From Catonia carolina (taxonomy: Eukaryota > Arthropoda > Insecta > Hemiptera > Achilidae): a stretch of 64,000 nucleotides of DNA. The number at the start of each line of letters is the position of its first letter. The stretch's first letter is position 1. Positions 1-10,441 of the stretch are shown here, in pieces. A program made the translations under genes and the position numbers. The notes beneath the pieces are model-generated. The model was not told where the DNA came from and searched no databases. It worked only from the letters and a program-made list of their open reading frames with translations. Where the stretch lies: contig JAQMRL010000021.1 of NCBI GenBank assembly GCA_035578175.1, forward strand, positions 3,223,323 through 3,287,322, in the 5' to 3' direction.

Positions 1-129
1 AATCGATGTGTTCAGTATGAGATGCAAGATTAACCCACGCATGGGGACATAATGTTTGTCAGGTACATTCTGACAACGCTGGCAAACGTTCTGATTGGTC
101 TAAACGTGTGGAACAGCAGAGCTCATCAT

Positions 130-320
130 CCATGAAAAGCTGGCTGCGTTGGCGATGTTGGTAACGTGCTCGCCTCTCATCACGCGGTCTTGGGTTCGAA
201 TCCCACTCGGGCATGGCATTTTTTCATACGTTACAAAAATTCATTTCATCCTTCACCGTCTGCATTAGCAGCAATTTGCAAAACAGTCGGACGTTAAACC
301 AAAAAAAAAAAAAAAAAAAA
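130..320 (+). repeat. tRNA-derived SINE with poly-A tail
   Basis: A tRNA-like head contains a pol III B-box (GGTTCGAATCC near 194) and an A-box-like TGGCGATGTTGG upstream of it. An unrelated body follows and ends in about 20 A residues (301-320). This is the normal SINE layout. It is a single copy in the window, so the family boundary is inferred from the poly-A tail only. Confidence 0.6.
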
Positions 321-447
321 ACCATGAAAAGCATTATAGAGGTTGAAACAAGCCTTTTGACTGTTCACCTAATTAACAACAATTGGTTAATATTTAATTA
401 ATGTTTTTATTTGTGTGTGAATGTGTTTAGTTGTGAAAATGCGTGTT

Positions 448-1046
448 TTTTTTTTTTTTTTTTTTTTTTTTTTGCGCCCTGGAGACTCCAGGAGGAGTAT
501 AGGACATGTCGTCAGATATAACACCTGAAATACATATAAGAATCACACAATGTATCACTACTATCAAGAAAGAAATTCTTGTACGCTATAAAAAGTTTCA
601 CTGATCAAGTAATTTTTCAGATTTTTTTTAAAGGACTTCAAATCCTCACAACACTTTAAAGATTGGGGTAATTTATTCATGAATTTTCTCCCTGCATAAG
701 TAGGTTTTTGTTCAAACAATTTTGTGGAGTGATTAGCCACATAATAATTATTCCTGTTTCTCGTGTTGTGATTGTGAACATTGAAATTCTGCATAAAATT
801 ATTTTGCCTAACATACATAATCACTTCAAAAATGTAGAGGGAGGGAACTGTAAGCAATTTAAGCTCCTTAAATAGTGGCCTGCATGAGGTTAGCTGGTTA
901 GCTCCCACCATACACCTAATAGCTTTCTTTTGAATTTTAAAAACCCTATTTATATTACCCATGCTAGAATTACCCCATACTAAAATACCATAACGGATAT
1001 GAGACAGAATGAGGCCATGATAAGCTGCCATTAGTAATTTTTTATC
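448..1046 (-). pseudogene. 5'-truncated LINE (CR1/Jockey-group-like), copy D1
   Basis: This is the 3' end of a non-LTR retrotransposon on the minus strand. The open part (564-1031) encodes the C-terminal region after the reverse transcriptase domain, including the VWGNSS and HNTRNRNNYYV segments. It is nearly identical to the longer copy at 5086-6353. The 3' UTR follows, with the GGAGTCTCCAGG motif, and then a poly-T run (448-473) that is the poly-A tail on this strand. Homology to the longer copy stops at about 1046, so the copy is 5'-truncated, as expected from target-primed reverse transcription. It is not a functional gene. Clade assignment is from the general look of the protein only. 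Confidence 0.8.
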
Positions 1047-1454
1047 AATGTGTGTGAATGGGCGCTGGCTACTGCCATGGGCGAAGCTAGTTCGAGTGCG
1101 TGGACCAGTGCGCAGGTGAGTGAGTGTGTGCTGAACGGTGATACAGTCCGCTTGTGTTCGTGTGTATTCAATAAAACGTGTTCAAATTTCATATATTGAA
1201 TCTATTATTTGTGTATTTATCCAACCACTCAATCAATTAACCAACAATATTATCTTTATACAAACCTCATATGAATAATGATGAAAGATAGTTTAACATC
1301 TGTAGAAGCCATCATCGTGCTATATATAGTGAATCATTAAAGTCTTGTCGGTTGAGAGAATTCATTAATTCTTCATTCTGGTTACGGACTGAAACAGAAT
1401 ATACAATTTACTAGTTTAAGTAGTAACCCTTTAAGTTGTATACAAAAATTGTTC
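1047..1454. other. No gene seen
   Basis: AT-rich unique sequence between a truncated LINE and a long inverted repeat. I see no supported ORF, RNA or repeat copy. Confidence 0.5.
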
Positions 1455-1522
1455 ATTTCATATAATGAATTAATATAATAATTTCACTAACCTTCTTTTT
1501 AAACTGCGTCACCTTTATTTTA

Positions 1523-1566
1523 TTCCTACTTACAAGTGTTTCGGTGGATCCACCATCATCAGAGTA
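1523..1566 (-). ncRNA. Hammerhead ribozyme motif (minus strand)
   Basis: On the minus strand the order is stem I, CTGATGA (1561-1555), a stem II of GGTG/CACC, GAAA, then ACA-CT-TGT as a tiny stem III, then a cleavable A and the other strand of stem I. All invariant core nucleotides are present. It is the inverted partner of the motif at 1736-1779. Confidence 0.7.
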
Positions 1567-1735
1567 AATGAAAAATTGAAACTAAAAATTTTTTTCATTT
1601 ATTTAAAATTTACAGAAGATGATACATCTTCATACGAGATGAGCTTGCGCATTTAATTTTATACAAGTGACTGAAGATGTATCATCTTCTGTAAATTTTA
1701 AATAAATGAAAAAAATTTTTAGTTTCAATTTTTCA

Positions 1736-1779
1736 TTTACTCTGATGATGGTGGATCCACCGAAACACGTGTAAGTAGG
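1736..1779 (+). ncRNA. Hammerhead ribozyme motif (plus strand)
   Basis: CTGATGA lies at 1742-1748, stem II pairs 1750-1753 with 1758-1761, GAAA is 1762-1765, and ACAC/GTGT (1765-1772) forms a loopless palindromic stem III. The predicted cleavage follows A1773. Stem I pairs 1736-1741 with 1774-1779, including two G-U pairs. This is a type I hammerhead. Loopless stem III versions are known from Penelope-like elements and are thought to cleave as dimers. Confidence 0.75.
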
Positions 1780-1945
1780 AATAAAATAAAGGTGACGCAG
1801 TTTAAAAAGAAGGTTAGTGAAATTATTATATTAATTCATTATATGAAATAGAAATATTTCAAACTGCAGGATGCATTATAAAGATTTATTTTTGAATGAA
1901 AAAATTGTTCAAGCTCAAAAATTTGTGTACATAAATCACATTTTG

Positions 1946-2113
1946 TTGTTCAGGTCAAGATGACTTCCAGCACTGTTTCAAACAATGGAAAATTTGCTTG
2001 GAGCGTTGTAGGGATGGAGAAGGAGTGTATATTGAAGGTGACAATAAGTGATTATGTAAAAAATTAAAAAAAAAATTTTTACAATGTCAGTCTCGTTTAA
2101 TAGCCACACCTCG
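1946..2113 (+). pseudogene. mariner-type transposase C-terminus and right inverted end
   Basis: From 1950 one frame reads through a mariner-like C-terminal segment (FKQWKICLERCRDGEG then VYIEGDN) to a stop at 2049-2051. It is followed by a mariner-like terminal repeat ending CACACCTCG at 2113, next to TA. The rest of the element is missing. This is a relic with no function. Confidence 0.65.
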
Positions 2114-2691
2114 TAAAAGTACAGTAGGTTTGTTGGAACCTGAAGCTTGCAAAGGGGAATGCTTCGTAGTGGCAGGAGGTTCGTGAGTGAGGGGAAGTTG
2201 GCTATCTCTTACCAACCGGCAACAAATACAAAACGCTACTAGCAAATCTAAAAACATTTTTACTTACCACAAGTCTATAACTCTTTGATTGAATTGGAAT
2301 GAAATAACACTTAACCGAACCCACTCACAATTTTAACAAACTGCATAAAATAAAGTTATATCAACTGAGCCAACTATTTAATACTTTCCACACCCCGCTG
2401 ACAGTATGTAAATTTTTTTTAACCCAACATTTCCCTTGTAGTATTATATAAACAGTTCCGAGCGAGTTGGAGGGTTGTTTACTGATGTCGGATCAAGTGG
2501 CCAGGCGCCAGGTTTTTGGTTGGTAAGGCGGTTGCAGCCTCCTTGAAGCTGGACGAGGACGCTTCAATTGAGTCCAACACTACTTCCTCAATCGTGAGGG
2601 AGTAAACATGAGTTTTTCTTGCTGCATTGGATAAAAAAAATACTGTTTACTACTAAATAGGTAGATAAAGATTTTTTTTGTTTCAATTTAT
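2114..2691. other. No gene seen
   Basis: Unique sequence downstream of a mariner relic. It includes a moderately GC-richer stretch (about 2450-2610) but no ORF with recognisable content and no convincing splice-bounded exon. Confidence 0.45.
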
Positions 2692-2840
2692 TTTTACTTT
2701 CTCTTGCCTATATGAATATATAGGAAGGAAAGTATTGTTTTCATGTCGATTTTTCGAAATCGAGTTTTCACCGGATCTAGACGTTTTCAGACCCCCTGAA
2801 TCCAAAAAACATGTTTTTAGCGATTGGTCTGTGTGTGTGT

Positions 2841-2891
<51 letters not shown>

Positions 2892-3680
2892 TGTGTGTGA
2901 ACAGAATATCTCAAGAACGGAACATCGTACGAACTTGAAACTTGAAACTTAAGTTACATACCACTACCGGACGCGACACGAACATTTTCATCAAAATCGG
3001 TCAACCGGAAGTAGTAGTTTATTCGTATAATTTTTCAGTTTTTTGCGATTTTCTCAAAAACTGGTCCTACGATTTTTTTTAAAATCGCCTATTTTACTCA
3101 ATTTTTTATTCTCTACAAGATAGGGTAGGCGCCATGTCTGCTGAAATTCTCGGTGAGGCTGTTTTCACGTAAAAACGTTGTTTTTTTAAGATTACGGCTT
3201 TAATATAAATTTTAGCGCAAAATCTTATATAATAAAAGTTGTAGAGAATTTAAAAACCTACAACTTTTATTTCAAACATTTGTTTGTATAACGCTTAGTT
3301 TAGCGGTAATTTGCGATTTTCTGTTTTTTTCTCACGAAAACGTGAGAAAAATCGATTTTTTTAACATTTCGGTCTTAGTATGCATTTTACGACAAAAGTG
3401 TATATAATAAAAGTTATAGAAAATTAAAAGATCTACAACTTTTGTTTAAAGCATTTTTCTCTACAGAGCCTAGTTTAGCGTGAAAGCGTGATTTTCCGTA
3501 TTTTTAAGCCAAACTGAGTTCGATTGTCATTTTGCGTCATTCACTCATGATTAAAATAAGGTTATGTTTTTGAGGTTAGTTTTTGTTTATTTCTAATATT
3601 TTATTAATAATGTTAGGTTTATTATTAATTATTTGCATTGGCAAGAGAAAGTTGTGTGAGTGTTTCACACCAGATTTTTT
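2692..3680 (+). mobile_element. GT element, copy 1 (full length)
   Basis: This is the reference copy of the most abundant repeat of the window. It begins TACTTTCTCTTGCC and ends GGCAAGAGAAAGT plus TGTGTGAGTGTTTCACACCAG, so the ends share a 13-bp inverted motif. A (GT)n tract (about 2830-2898) always sits between GCGATTGGTC and GAACAGAATATCTC. The right half holds two related blocks of about 165 bp (about 3184-3340 and 3357-3505), each with a hairpin of the type AAAAGTTGTAG/CTACAACTTTT. No coding capacity is convincing. The class is unknown; it is presumably a non-autonomous element. Confidence 0.8.
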
Positions 3681-4124
3681 ATTTACAAATGTATATTTTT
3701 TTAAAAGCACAATTAGTAAATGAGATGGAATGAATGAGAAATGGCGGGAATGTGAATCGATCCAGTGAACAATTTCAGCGTGAAATGTTTCAAGGAATGT
3801 GGTGCCAATATAAATATTTAAGTATAAACAAAATTGTAGCTATGTGACTTAGTGTATGATTGTATTCAACTTGAATAACTGTTGGCTTGGTTTGTTTATT
3901 CTTTTAAAGTCAACTAGTTGAACACTAACTAACAATGAAAAACAGAACTGTACTCGTATCTTTGTTATTATTTATTGTTTACTTAATCTGTCATCTATAG
4001 ATACTAAAGTCACGAGATTGCCTTTTACGTATGTATAGGCTGTGAGGAAAGAAGTAAAATATTTGCAGTGCTGCCAACCTCAACAGTGAGACACTACTTG
4101 TACATTTCACTACCGTACAGTTTC
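3681..4124. other. No gene seen
   Basis: Unique AT-rich sequence. No ORF, RNA or recognised repeat. Confidence 0.45.
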
Positions 4125-4374
4125 TAGTTATCTTCTCTGAAAGTAATGAATTTCATTGTACAGCCAGACCCTGTGGTGAATGAAGTGAAGTTGTCATTTA
4201 CAGAGTGGAAAATATGTGTTTTTCAGAGGGCCCGGCATGCTGATAAGCGTACTTTTCCACTCAGTGAGGAAGGCAATGGTAAACCACCTCACTCCTTGTT
4301 TTACTTAGTAAAACCTCTAGAGGTTCAAACCAGCCTTTCGGCTGTTGACCTAAACAACAACAACACAGTTTCTA
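4125..4374 (+). repeat. SINE-A copy A1 (5'-truncated, AAC tail)
   Basis: This is the 3' part of a ~400-bp dispersed repeat (SINE-A). Markers are AATGAATTTCATTGTACAG, GAGGAAGGCAATGGTAAACC, CTCTAGAGGTTCAAACC and a terminal (AAC)n tail. The same order recurs in at least ten other places. An 80-residue open frame across it is a property of the repeat and not a gene. Confidence 0.75.
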
Positions 4375-5085
4375 GATACATTTTGTAAGCTGTGGTTTAT
4401 TCCGAGAAAATGTTTTCTTCCTAAAACTTATAAGAAATAAATATGACCTGTAATATTGCCTATAGCTTAATTTACATGACCGGAAATGTTTGATTTACTG
4501 TAATTACGAATGAATCGCCTTCTTTACTATTGCTGTCATCCACGTTTCATTATCAGTCTCTCTAGTATCTACCTAACTGTTATCTTGTTTTTACCAGGTG
4601 TCAACAAAACTCTTAAAGAATACCTTCTTCACATCCTTAATTTTCTTCTTTATTTTTGAATTGTGAAACGATAAACGTCACAGTAGTTAGCCGCTCGCTC
4701 ACGGCTTTTGTTAAGAGGCACGGATTGGCATTTTTGTTTAGTTTCAACTTCTCATTTTATTACATTGCATTCAGCTCTGTGAATAGTCTGCCGATGTTTT
4801 CGAGAAACTGACATTTCTGTTTACGGTAACAAACCGGTATATTCATACAGTTAACCTACAAAAGGTTCTGCGATATATAGTTGGGGGCTGCCTTGTTTGC
4901 TAGTGCGGGAAGAAGTTCAAGGGGGCCTGCTACTAGATTAGTTATTCGAAATGGTTTATGAGTAATAGTTTTAGAAGAGCGCGTACTAATGGTATTATTA
5001 CTACTATCAGGTTATAGGAGGAAGGGAATCATACAAACAATCCTCCTCCACCCGAATACTACCTTACGCTAGCAATCAAGTGAGT
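4375..5085. other. No gene seen
   Basis: Unique sequence between a SINE and a LINE. No supported exon, RNA or repeat. Confidence 0.45.
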
Positions 5086-6353
5086 TCCCATCTATACTAG
5101 ATGCCGGGGAGAAAGCATTGGCAGTGTTTCTGGATCTGAGTAAAGCTTTCGATTGTGTTGATCATGAAATTTTATTGAAAACACTAGAGTCATTAGGCGT
5201 TAGGGATGTAAAATTGAAATGGTTTCAATCTTACCTTATTAATAGATTACAGTGTGTGGAGTTAACTAGGGTTGTTAGAGGGAAACTTACAAAGGTTGTA
5301 TCTGGAAAGCTTGAAGTCAAAGCAGGCGTTCCACAAGGGTCAGTTTTAGGTCCAATTCTGTTTCGATTGTACATTAATAGGTTACCAGAAGTCATACCTA
5401 ATGGCAGAGCTTTGTTGTTTGCTGATGATACTTCGGTAATCAGTAACAGTTTACTGGTAGATGCTCTTGAAGTAAATACACATGTTAACATAGAGTCCGT
5501 AATAAAGTTCTTGAATCAAATGTTATTAACAGTTAATGGGAAAAAGTGTCAGTACTTGCAGTTTAAAAATAAACATAACGTTAAAGAAAGTAGAGAAGTG
5601 GATGTATTTATTCATAATAATAGTTTGGAGCATGTAGAAACAGTGAAGTTCCTGGGCGTATCTGTAGATAGATCTTTGTCTTGGGACTTCTATATCAATC
5701 AAGTTTGTAGTAAAATATCATCTGGGGTATTTGCACTAAAACAAATTGCCAGATCAAATGATAAAAAATTACTAATGGCAGCTTATCATGGCCTCATTCT
5801 GTCTCATATCCGTTATGGTATTTTAGTATGGGGTAATTCTAGCATGGGTAATATGAATAGGGTTTTTAAAATTCAAAAGAAAGCTATTAGGTGTATGGTG
5901 GGAGCTAACCAGCTGACCTCATGCAGGCCACTATTTAAGGAGCTTAAATTGCTTACAGTTCCCTCCCTCTACACATTTTTGAGGTGATTATGTATGTTAG
6001 GCAAAATAATTTTATGCAAAATTTCAATGTTCACAATCATAACACGAGAAACAGGAATAATTATTATGTGGCTAATCACGCCACAAAATTGTTTGAACAA
6101 AAACCTACTTATGCAGGGAGAAAATTCATGAATAAATTACCCCAATCCTTAAAGTGTTGTGAGGATTTGAATTCCTTTAAAAAAAATCTGAAAAATTACT
6201 TGATCAGTGAAACTTTTTACAGCGTACAAGAATTTCTTTCTTGATAGTAGTGATACATTGTGTGATTCTTATATGTATTTCAGGTGTTATATCTAACGAC
6301 ATGTCCTATACTCCTCCTGGAGTCTCCAGGGCGCAAAAAAAAAAAAAAAAAAA
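5086..6353 (+). pseudogene. LINE with reverse transcriptase, copy D2 (frameshifted)
   Basis: This is the longest copy of the D family. The frame from about 5090 enters the reverse transcriptase palm at VFLDLSKAFD. It continues through GVPQGSVLGP (about 5325-5355) and the catalytic FADD box (about 5420) into the C-terminal segment shared with copy D1. A 2-nt insertion near 5972, relative to D1, breaks the frame; the rest of the protein continues at 5984-6241. The N-terminal half of ORF2 and all of ORF1 are missing. The 3' UTR carries CCTGGAGTCTCCAGG and a poly-A tail (about 6335-6353). The RT looks like the CR1/L2/Jockey assemblage. It cannot be active in its present state. Confidence 0.85.
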
Positions 6354-7309
6354 TCTGGTGTGAAACACTCACACAACTTTCTCTTGCCAATGCAAATAAT
6401 TAATAATAAACCTAACATAATTAATAAAATATTAGAAATAAACAAAAACTAACCTCAAAAACATAACCTTATTTTAATCATGAGTGAATGACGCAAAATG
6501 ACAATCGAACTCAGTTTGGCTTAAAAATACGGAAAATCACGCTTTCACGCTAAACTAGGCTCTGTAGAGAAAAATGCTCTAAACAAAAGTTGTAGATCTT
6601 TTAATTTTCTATAAATTTAATTATATACACTTTTGTCGTAAAATGCATACTAAGACCGAAATCTTAAAAAAATCGATTTTTCTCACGTTTTCGTGAGAAA
6701 AAAAACAGAAAATCGCAAATTACCGTTAACTAAGCGTTATACAAAAAAATGTTTGGAATAAAAGTTGTAGGTTTTTAAATTTTCTACAACTTTTATTATA
6801 TAAGTTTTTGCGCTAAAATTTATATTAAAGCCGTAATCTTAAAAAGAAAAAGTTTTTACGTGAAAACAGCCTCACCGAGAATTTTAGCAAACATGGCGCC
6901 TACCCTATCTTGTAGAGAATAAAAAATTGAGTAAAATAGGCGATTTTAAAAAAAATCGTAGGACCAGTTTTTGAGAAAATCGCAAAAAACTGAAAAATTA
7001 TACGAATAAACTACTACTTCCGGTTGACCGATTTTGATGAAAATGTTCGTGTCGCGTCCGGTAGTGGTATGTAACTTAAGTTTCAAGTTTCAAGTTCGTA
7101 CGATGTTCCGTTCTTGAGATATTCTGTTCACACACAGACACACAGACACACACACACAGACACACACACAGACCAATCGCTAAAAACATGTTTTTTGGGT
7201 TCAGGGGGTCTGAAAACGTATAGATCCGGTGAAAACTCGATTTCGAAAAATCGACATGAAAACAATACTTTCCTTCCTATATATTCATATAGGCAAGAGA
7301 AAGTAAAAA
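6351..7309 (-). mobile_element. GT element, copy 2 (full length)
   Basis: Full-length minus-strand copy with TCTGGTGTGAAACACTC at its left and GGCAAGAGAAAGT at its right end. The GT/CA tract is short and interrupted (about 7134-7170). It abuts the poly-A tail of the LINE copy D2 directly. Confidence 0.85.
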
Positions 7310-7616
7310 ACTGTATTTGCTCTGGGTGTAGTATAAGTTGTTACGTTTGTCGTACTGAAATTAAAGCAGTCGCGCATGTGCACTGATGCTTTTCCCCCTT
7401 TACCCCTCGTTGCAAACAAGGGCAAACTCGAGACTCAAGTGACTATACCGAACAACCTTCTAAGAGAGAGGAAATGGAGCAGGGATCTCCTGATTTATAA
7501 ATGGTTATATGTTATTCATAAAATATTAATTAATCGATAAATCAGTAAGAAGTACCAAAATAACAAGTCGGAGACCAGTCAGTGGGATGGTGCTCTCCAT
7601 GTCAGTTCATTCATTC
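7310..7616. other. No gene seen
   Basis: Short unique stretch between a GT element and a LINE. Nothing supportable. Confidence 0.4.
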
Positions 7617-8382
7617 TTTCACCCACCATCATATCAGGTATGCTATATTAGTATGGGGTAATTCATCACAGGGTAACATGGAAAAAGTTTTTAAAATACA
7701 GAAAAAAGCTATTAGGTGTATGATGGGAGTCAACCACCTTACTTCATGCAGATCACTATTTAAAGAGCTGCAATTGCTCACAGTTCCTTCTTTGTACATT
7801 ATTGAAGTGATAATGTACGTAAAGAAAAATACCTTTTTACAGAATTTAGATGTTCACAACCACTACACAAGAAACAGAATCGATTATTATGTTGCTAATC
7901 ACAACACTAAATTGTTTGAACAAAAACTAACTTATGCAGGTAGAAAATACATCAATAAATTGCCTCAAGGTTTAAAAAGTTGTGACAATTTGAGTCATTT
8001 TAAAAAAAAGCTAAAACAATATTTGATTGATGAAACATTTTACAGTGTGCACAAATTCCTTTCTAAATAGTTTTGGTTTTTAACTTTAATTAAACAAATA
8101 TTGTGTACAAGTTGAAGTTCATGACAAGCCTGCTGAGTTGAGCAGTGGCAGGAGGAAATTATTGGTAAATGATGAATTTATCATTGTGTTTGATTTTTTT
8201 TATTATTTATTGTGTGATATTTAATTCAATAGGGTTCATGACAAGCCTACTGAAGTAAGCAGTAGCCAAAACAATTTTTGGTGGTAAGTGATAAATTTAT
8301 CATTGGTGATAAACTTTCAGTTTACCAGTTTTATTTTGACATGTCCTATACTCCCTTTGGAGTCTCCAGGATGAAAAAAAAA
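7617..8382 (+). pseudogene. 5'-truncated LINE, copy D3
   Basis: The open frame (to a stop at 8068-8070) encodes the same C-terminal region as D1 and D2 (VWGNSSQGNM, FKIQKKAIRCM, YAGRKYINKLP), but is clearly more diverged. The 3' UTR holds GTCCTATACTCC, GGAGTCTCCAGG and a short A tail ending at about 8382. Upstream sequence is lost by 5' truncation. Confidence 0.8.
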
Positions 8383-8435
8383 TTCACTGGTTTATTTTGT
8401 AACAGTTGTGAATTTCATTCATAAAGTTAATAAAA

Positions 8436-9304
8436 AAATAATCTGGTGTGAAACACTCACACAATTTTCTCTTGTCAATGTAAATAATTAACGATGAACC
8501 TAACATTAGTAATAAAACATTAGAAATAAACAGAAAACATAACCTTATTTTAATCATGAGTGAAAGACGCAAAATGAAAATTAACCTCAGTTTGGCTTAA
8601 AAATACAGAAAATCACTCTTTCACGCTAAACTAGGCACTGTACAAGAAAATGCTTTAAATAAAAGTTGTAGATCTTTTAATTTGCTATAAAGTTTATTAT
8701 ATACATTCTTGTCGTAAAATGCATTCTAAGGCCGAAATCTTAAAAAAATAAATTTTTCACACGTTTTCGTGAGAAAAAACAAAAAATTGGTTATTACCGC
8801 TAAACTAAGCGTTATACAAAAAAGTGTTTGAAATAAAAGTTATAGAATTTTATATTCTCTTCAATTTTTATTATATAATATTTTTCGCTAAAATGCATAT
8901 TAAAGCTGCAATCTTAAAAAGGAAATGTTTTTACGTGAAAACAGCCTCATCCAGAATTTCAGCAAACATGGCGCCTACTTTTTCTTGTAGAGAATAAAAA
9001 GTTTAGTAAATAAAGCGATTTTGAAAAAAAATCGTAGGACCAGTTTTTGAGAAAATTGCAAAAAAGTGAAAAATTATACGAATAAACTACTACTTCCGGT
9101 TAACCGATTTTGATGAAAATGTTCGTGTCAGGTCCGGTAGTAGTATGTAACTAAAGTTTTAAGTTTCAAGTTCGTACGTTGTTCCGTTCTTGAGATATTC
9201 TGTTCACACACAGACAACACACACACACACCCACACCCACACACACACACCCACACCCACACACACACGCACACACACATACACAAATACGCGCGCGCAC
9301 GCAC

Positions 9305-9336
<32 letters not shown>

Positions 9337-9365
9337 CATACACAAAATAAAATAGAAAGTAAAAA
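8436..9365 (-). mobile_element. GT element, copy 3 (internal deletion at the GT end)
   Basis: Homologous to copy 1 from TCTGGTGTGAAAC to the CA tract. The tract (about 9207-9335) is long and impure, with interspersed CC and CG units. The usual ~110 bp beyond it are deleted, leaving only GAAAGTAAAAA at the end. Confidence 0.75.
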
Positions 9366-9417
9366 TAATTTCATAAAAAAAAAAAAAAAAAATAATTTCA
9401 TAATAAATGTTTCTTAC

Positions 9418-9671
9418 CCATTTGGTCAATAATTGGAGCCATTCGTAATGTAATACCAACTAATAACATGCAAGTTAGTAATAAGAAACCAGCAGTTATT
9501 ATAATAGTCCATCTAGCTCTCTTTGGTAGATCTTCAGGATCAACCATTTTTACTTTTGTTTCTAAAGGAGGTTGATATCCTGTTCGTTTCTTTCTTCGTT
9601 TTCTACGCGGCTTTTCAAATCCTTCCTCCATATCTAATGTTACGTACCTATCATCCAGAGCACCCATTCTC
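9418..9671 (-). CDS. Host gene, exon 4: basic stretch and transmembrane segment
   Basis: This exon is bounded by a strong acceptor (TTCTTTTTCCAG before 9671) and a GTAAGA donor after 9418. Its frame joins exon 3 by completing an ATG codon (phase 2), and it leaves in phase 1. The protein segment begins RMGALDDRYVTLDMEEGFEK. It has a polybasic run (PRRKRRKKR), then VDPEDLPKRARW and one strongly hydrophobic helix (TIIITAGFLLLTCMLLVGIT). The basic residues before the helix suggest the N-terminal side is cytosolic. No stop codon occurs, so at least one further exon must lie below 9418; I could not find it. The family is not recognised. Confidence 0.75.
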
Positions 9672-9727
9672 CTGGAAAAAGAACAAACATGAAAACTCTT
9701 ATTAAAATTGATTGTGATGGTATTAAA

Positions 9728-10410
9728 TTTGTTGTTGTTTAGGTCAACAGCCGAAAGGCTGGTTTCAACCTCTAGAGCAGAGGTTCCCAAACTGTGAGCC
9801 GCGGAACTCAAGGAGAATAAATTAAATTAAATTTAAACGGTCCAACAAAATAATGCCTAGCCGATGACTATATAAGTAAGTTATACTTATACTTAGTAAG
9901 TTATACTTATAAGTAAGTATGTATAAGTATGATACAAGTACGTTTATATCAAGTACTTAAGTTTAATCAATAGCATAAAGTAATAGGTGTGCCGCGGCTA
10001 TTGGCCGTTTTTTTTGTAGTGTGCTGCGAGAAAAAAAGTTTGGGAAACACTGCTCTAGAGGTTTTACTAAGTAAAAACGAGGAGTAAGGTGGTTTACCAT
10101 TGCCTTCCTCACTGAGTTGAAAGAGTATACTGATCAGCATGCCAGGCCCTCTGAAAAGCACTCACTTTCCACCCTGGAATTGACACCTTCACTTCATTCA
10201 CTACAGGGTCTGGCTATACAATGAAATTCATTACTCTGAGAGGAGATAACTCTGACTAGTGTCTTTTACTCCTTTATCTCTTCTGTTCTTAAATAGTTCA
10301 GTCATATAAGTGGCTGACTATGTAATAAGAAACAGAACTATTTTTTTAGCCCTGGATCAAACAGATAGAGTGCAATTAAAATAACACTCCACCTGCCCGT
10401 TTTGGGCATG
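9728..10410 (-). repeat. SINE-A copy A2, split by a hAT insertion
   Basis: A minus-strand SINE-A whose AAC tail is the GTTGTTGTTT at 9731-9740 and whose 5' end is the palindromic CCCGTTTTGGGCATG at 10410. A 275-bp hAT element sits inside it. It faces copy A3 head to head, making an inverted pair around 10426. Confidence 0.8.
9778..10052. mobile_element. hAT miniature element (Charlie-like ends)
   Basis: Inverted ends CAGAGGTTCCCAAACT and AGTTTGGGAAACACTG are flanked by a perfect 8-bp target duplication CTCTAGAG (9770-9777 and 10053-10060). The hAT superfamily makes 8-bp duplications and has CAG-starting ends of this type. At 275 bp with no ORF, it is non-autonomous. It interrupts SINE-A copy A2, so it is younger than that insertion. 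Confidence 0.88.
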
Positions 10411-10441
10411 TATTAAATATAATCATGCTATAATTGCAATT

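Larger units (their letters stand above)
1455..1849. repeat. Long inverted repeat of a Penelope-like 3' region
   Basis: Two arms of about 180 bp are close to reverse complements around a centre near 1650. The outer ends read ATTTCATATAATGAA and its complement. Each arm contains a hammerhead ribozyme motif in opposite orientation (1523-1566 minus, 1736-1779 plus). Hammerheads are known from Penelope-like retroelements, which often carry inverted or tandem terminal copies. The assignment to that class is therefore inference from the ribozyme and the geometry; no protein remnant is present. Confidence 0.65.

Noticed and set aside
2270..2350. Possible host exon below exon 4, with a donor-like CTTACC at about 2265 (minus strand)
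   Set aside because: The required phase-1 frame from the nearby acceptor-like TTATGCAG hits a stop within three codons.
4146..4388. Recurring ~80-residue ORF starting MNF(I/T)(V/M)QPDPVVNEVK in SINE-A copies (also 34376, 43219, 45115)
   Set aside because: Present only where the repeat is well preserved, broken in other copies (9.7, 11.2 and 46.7 kb), and it runs into the AAC tail. It follows from sequence similarity of the repeat and not from coding selection.
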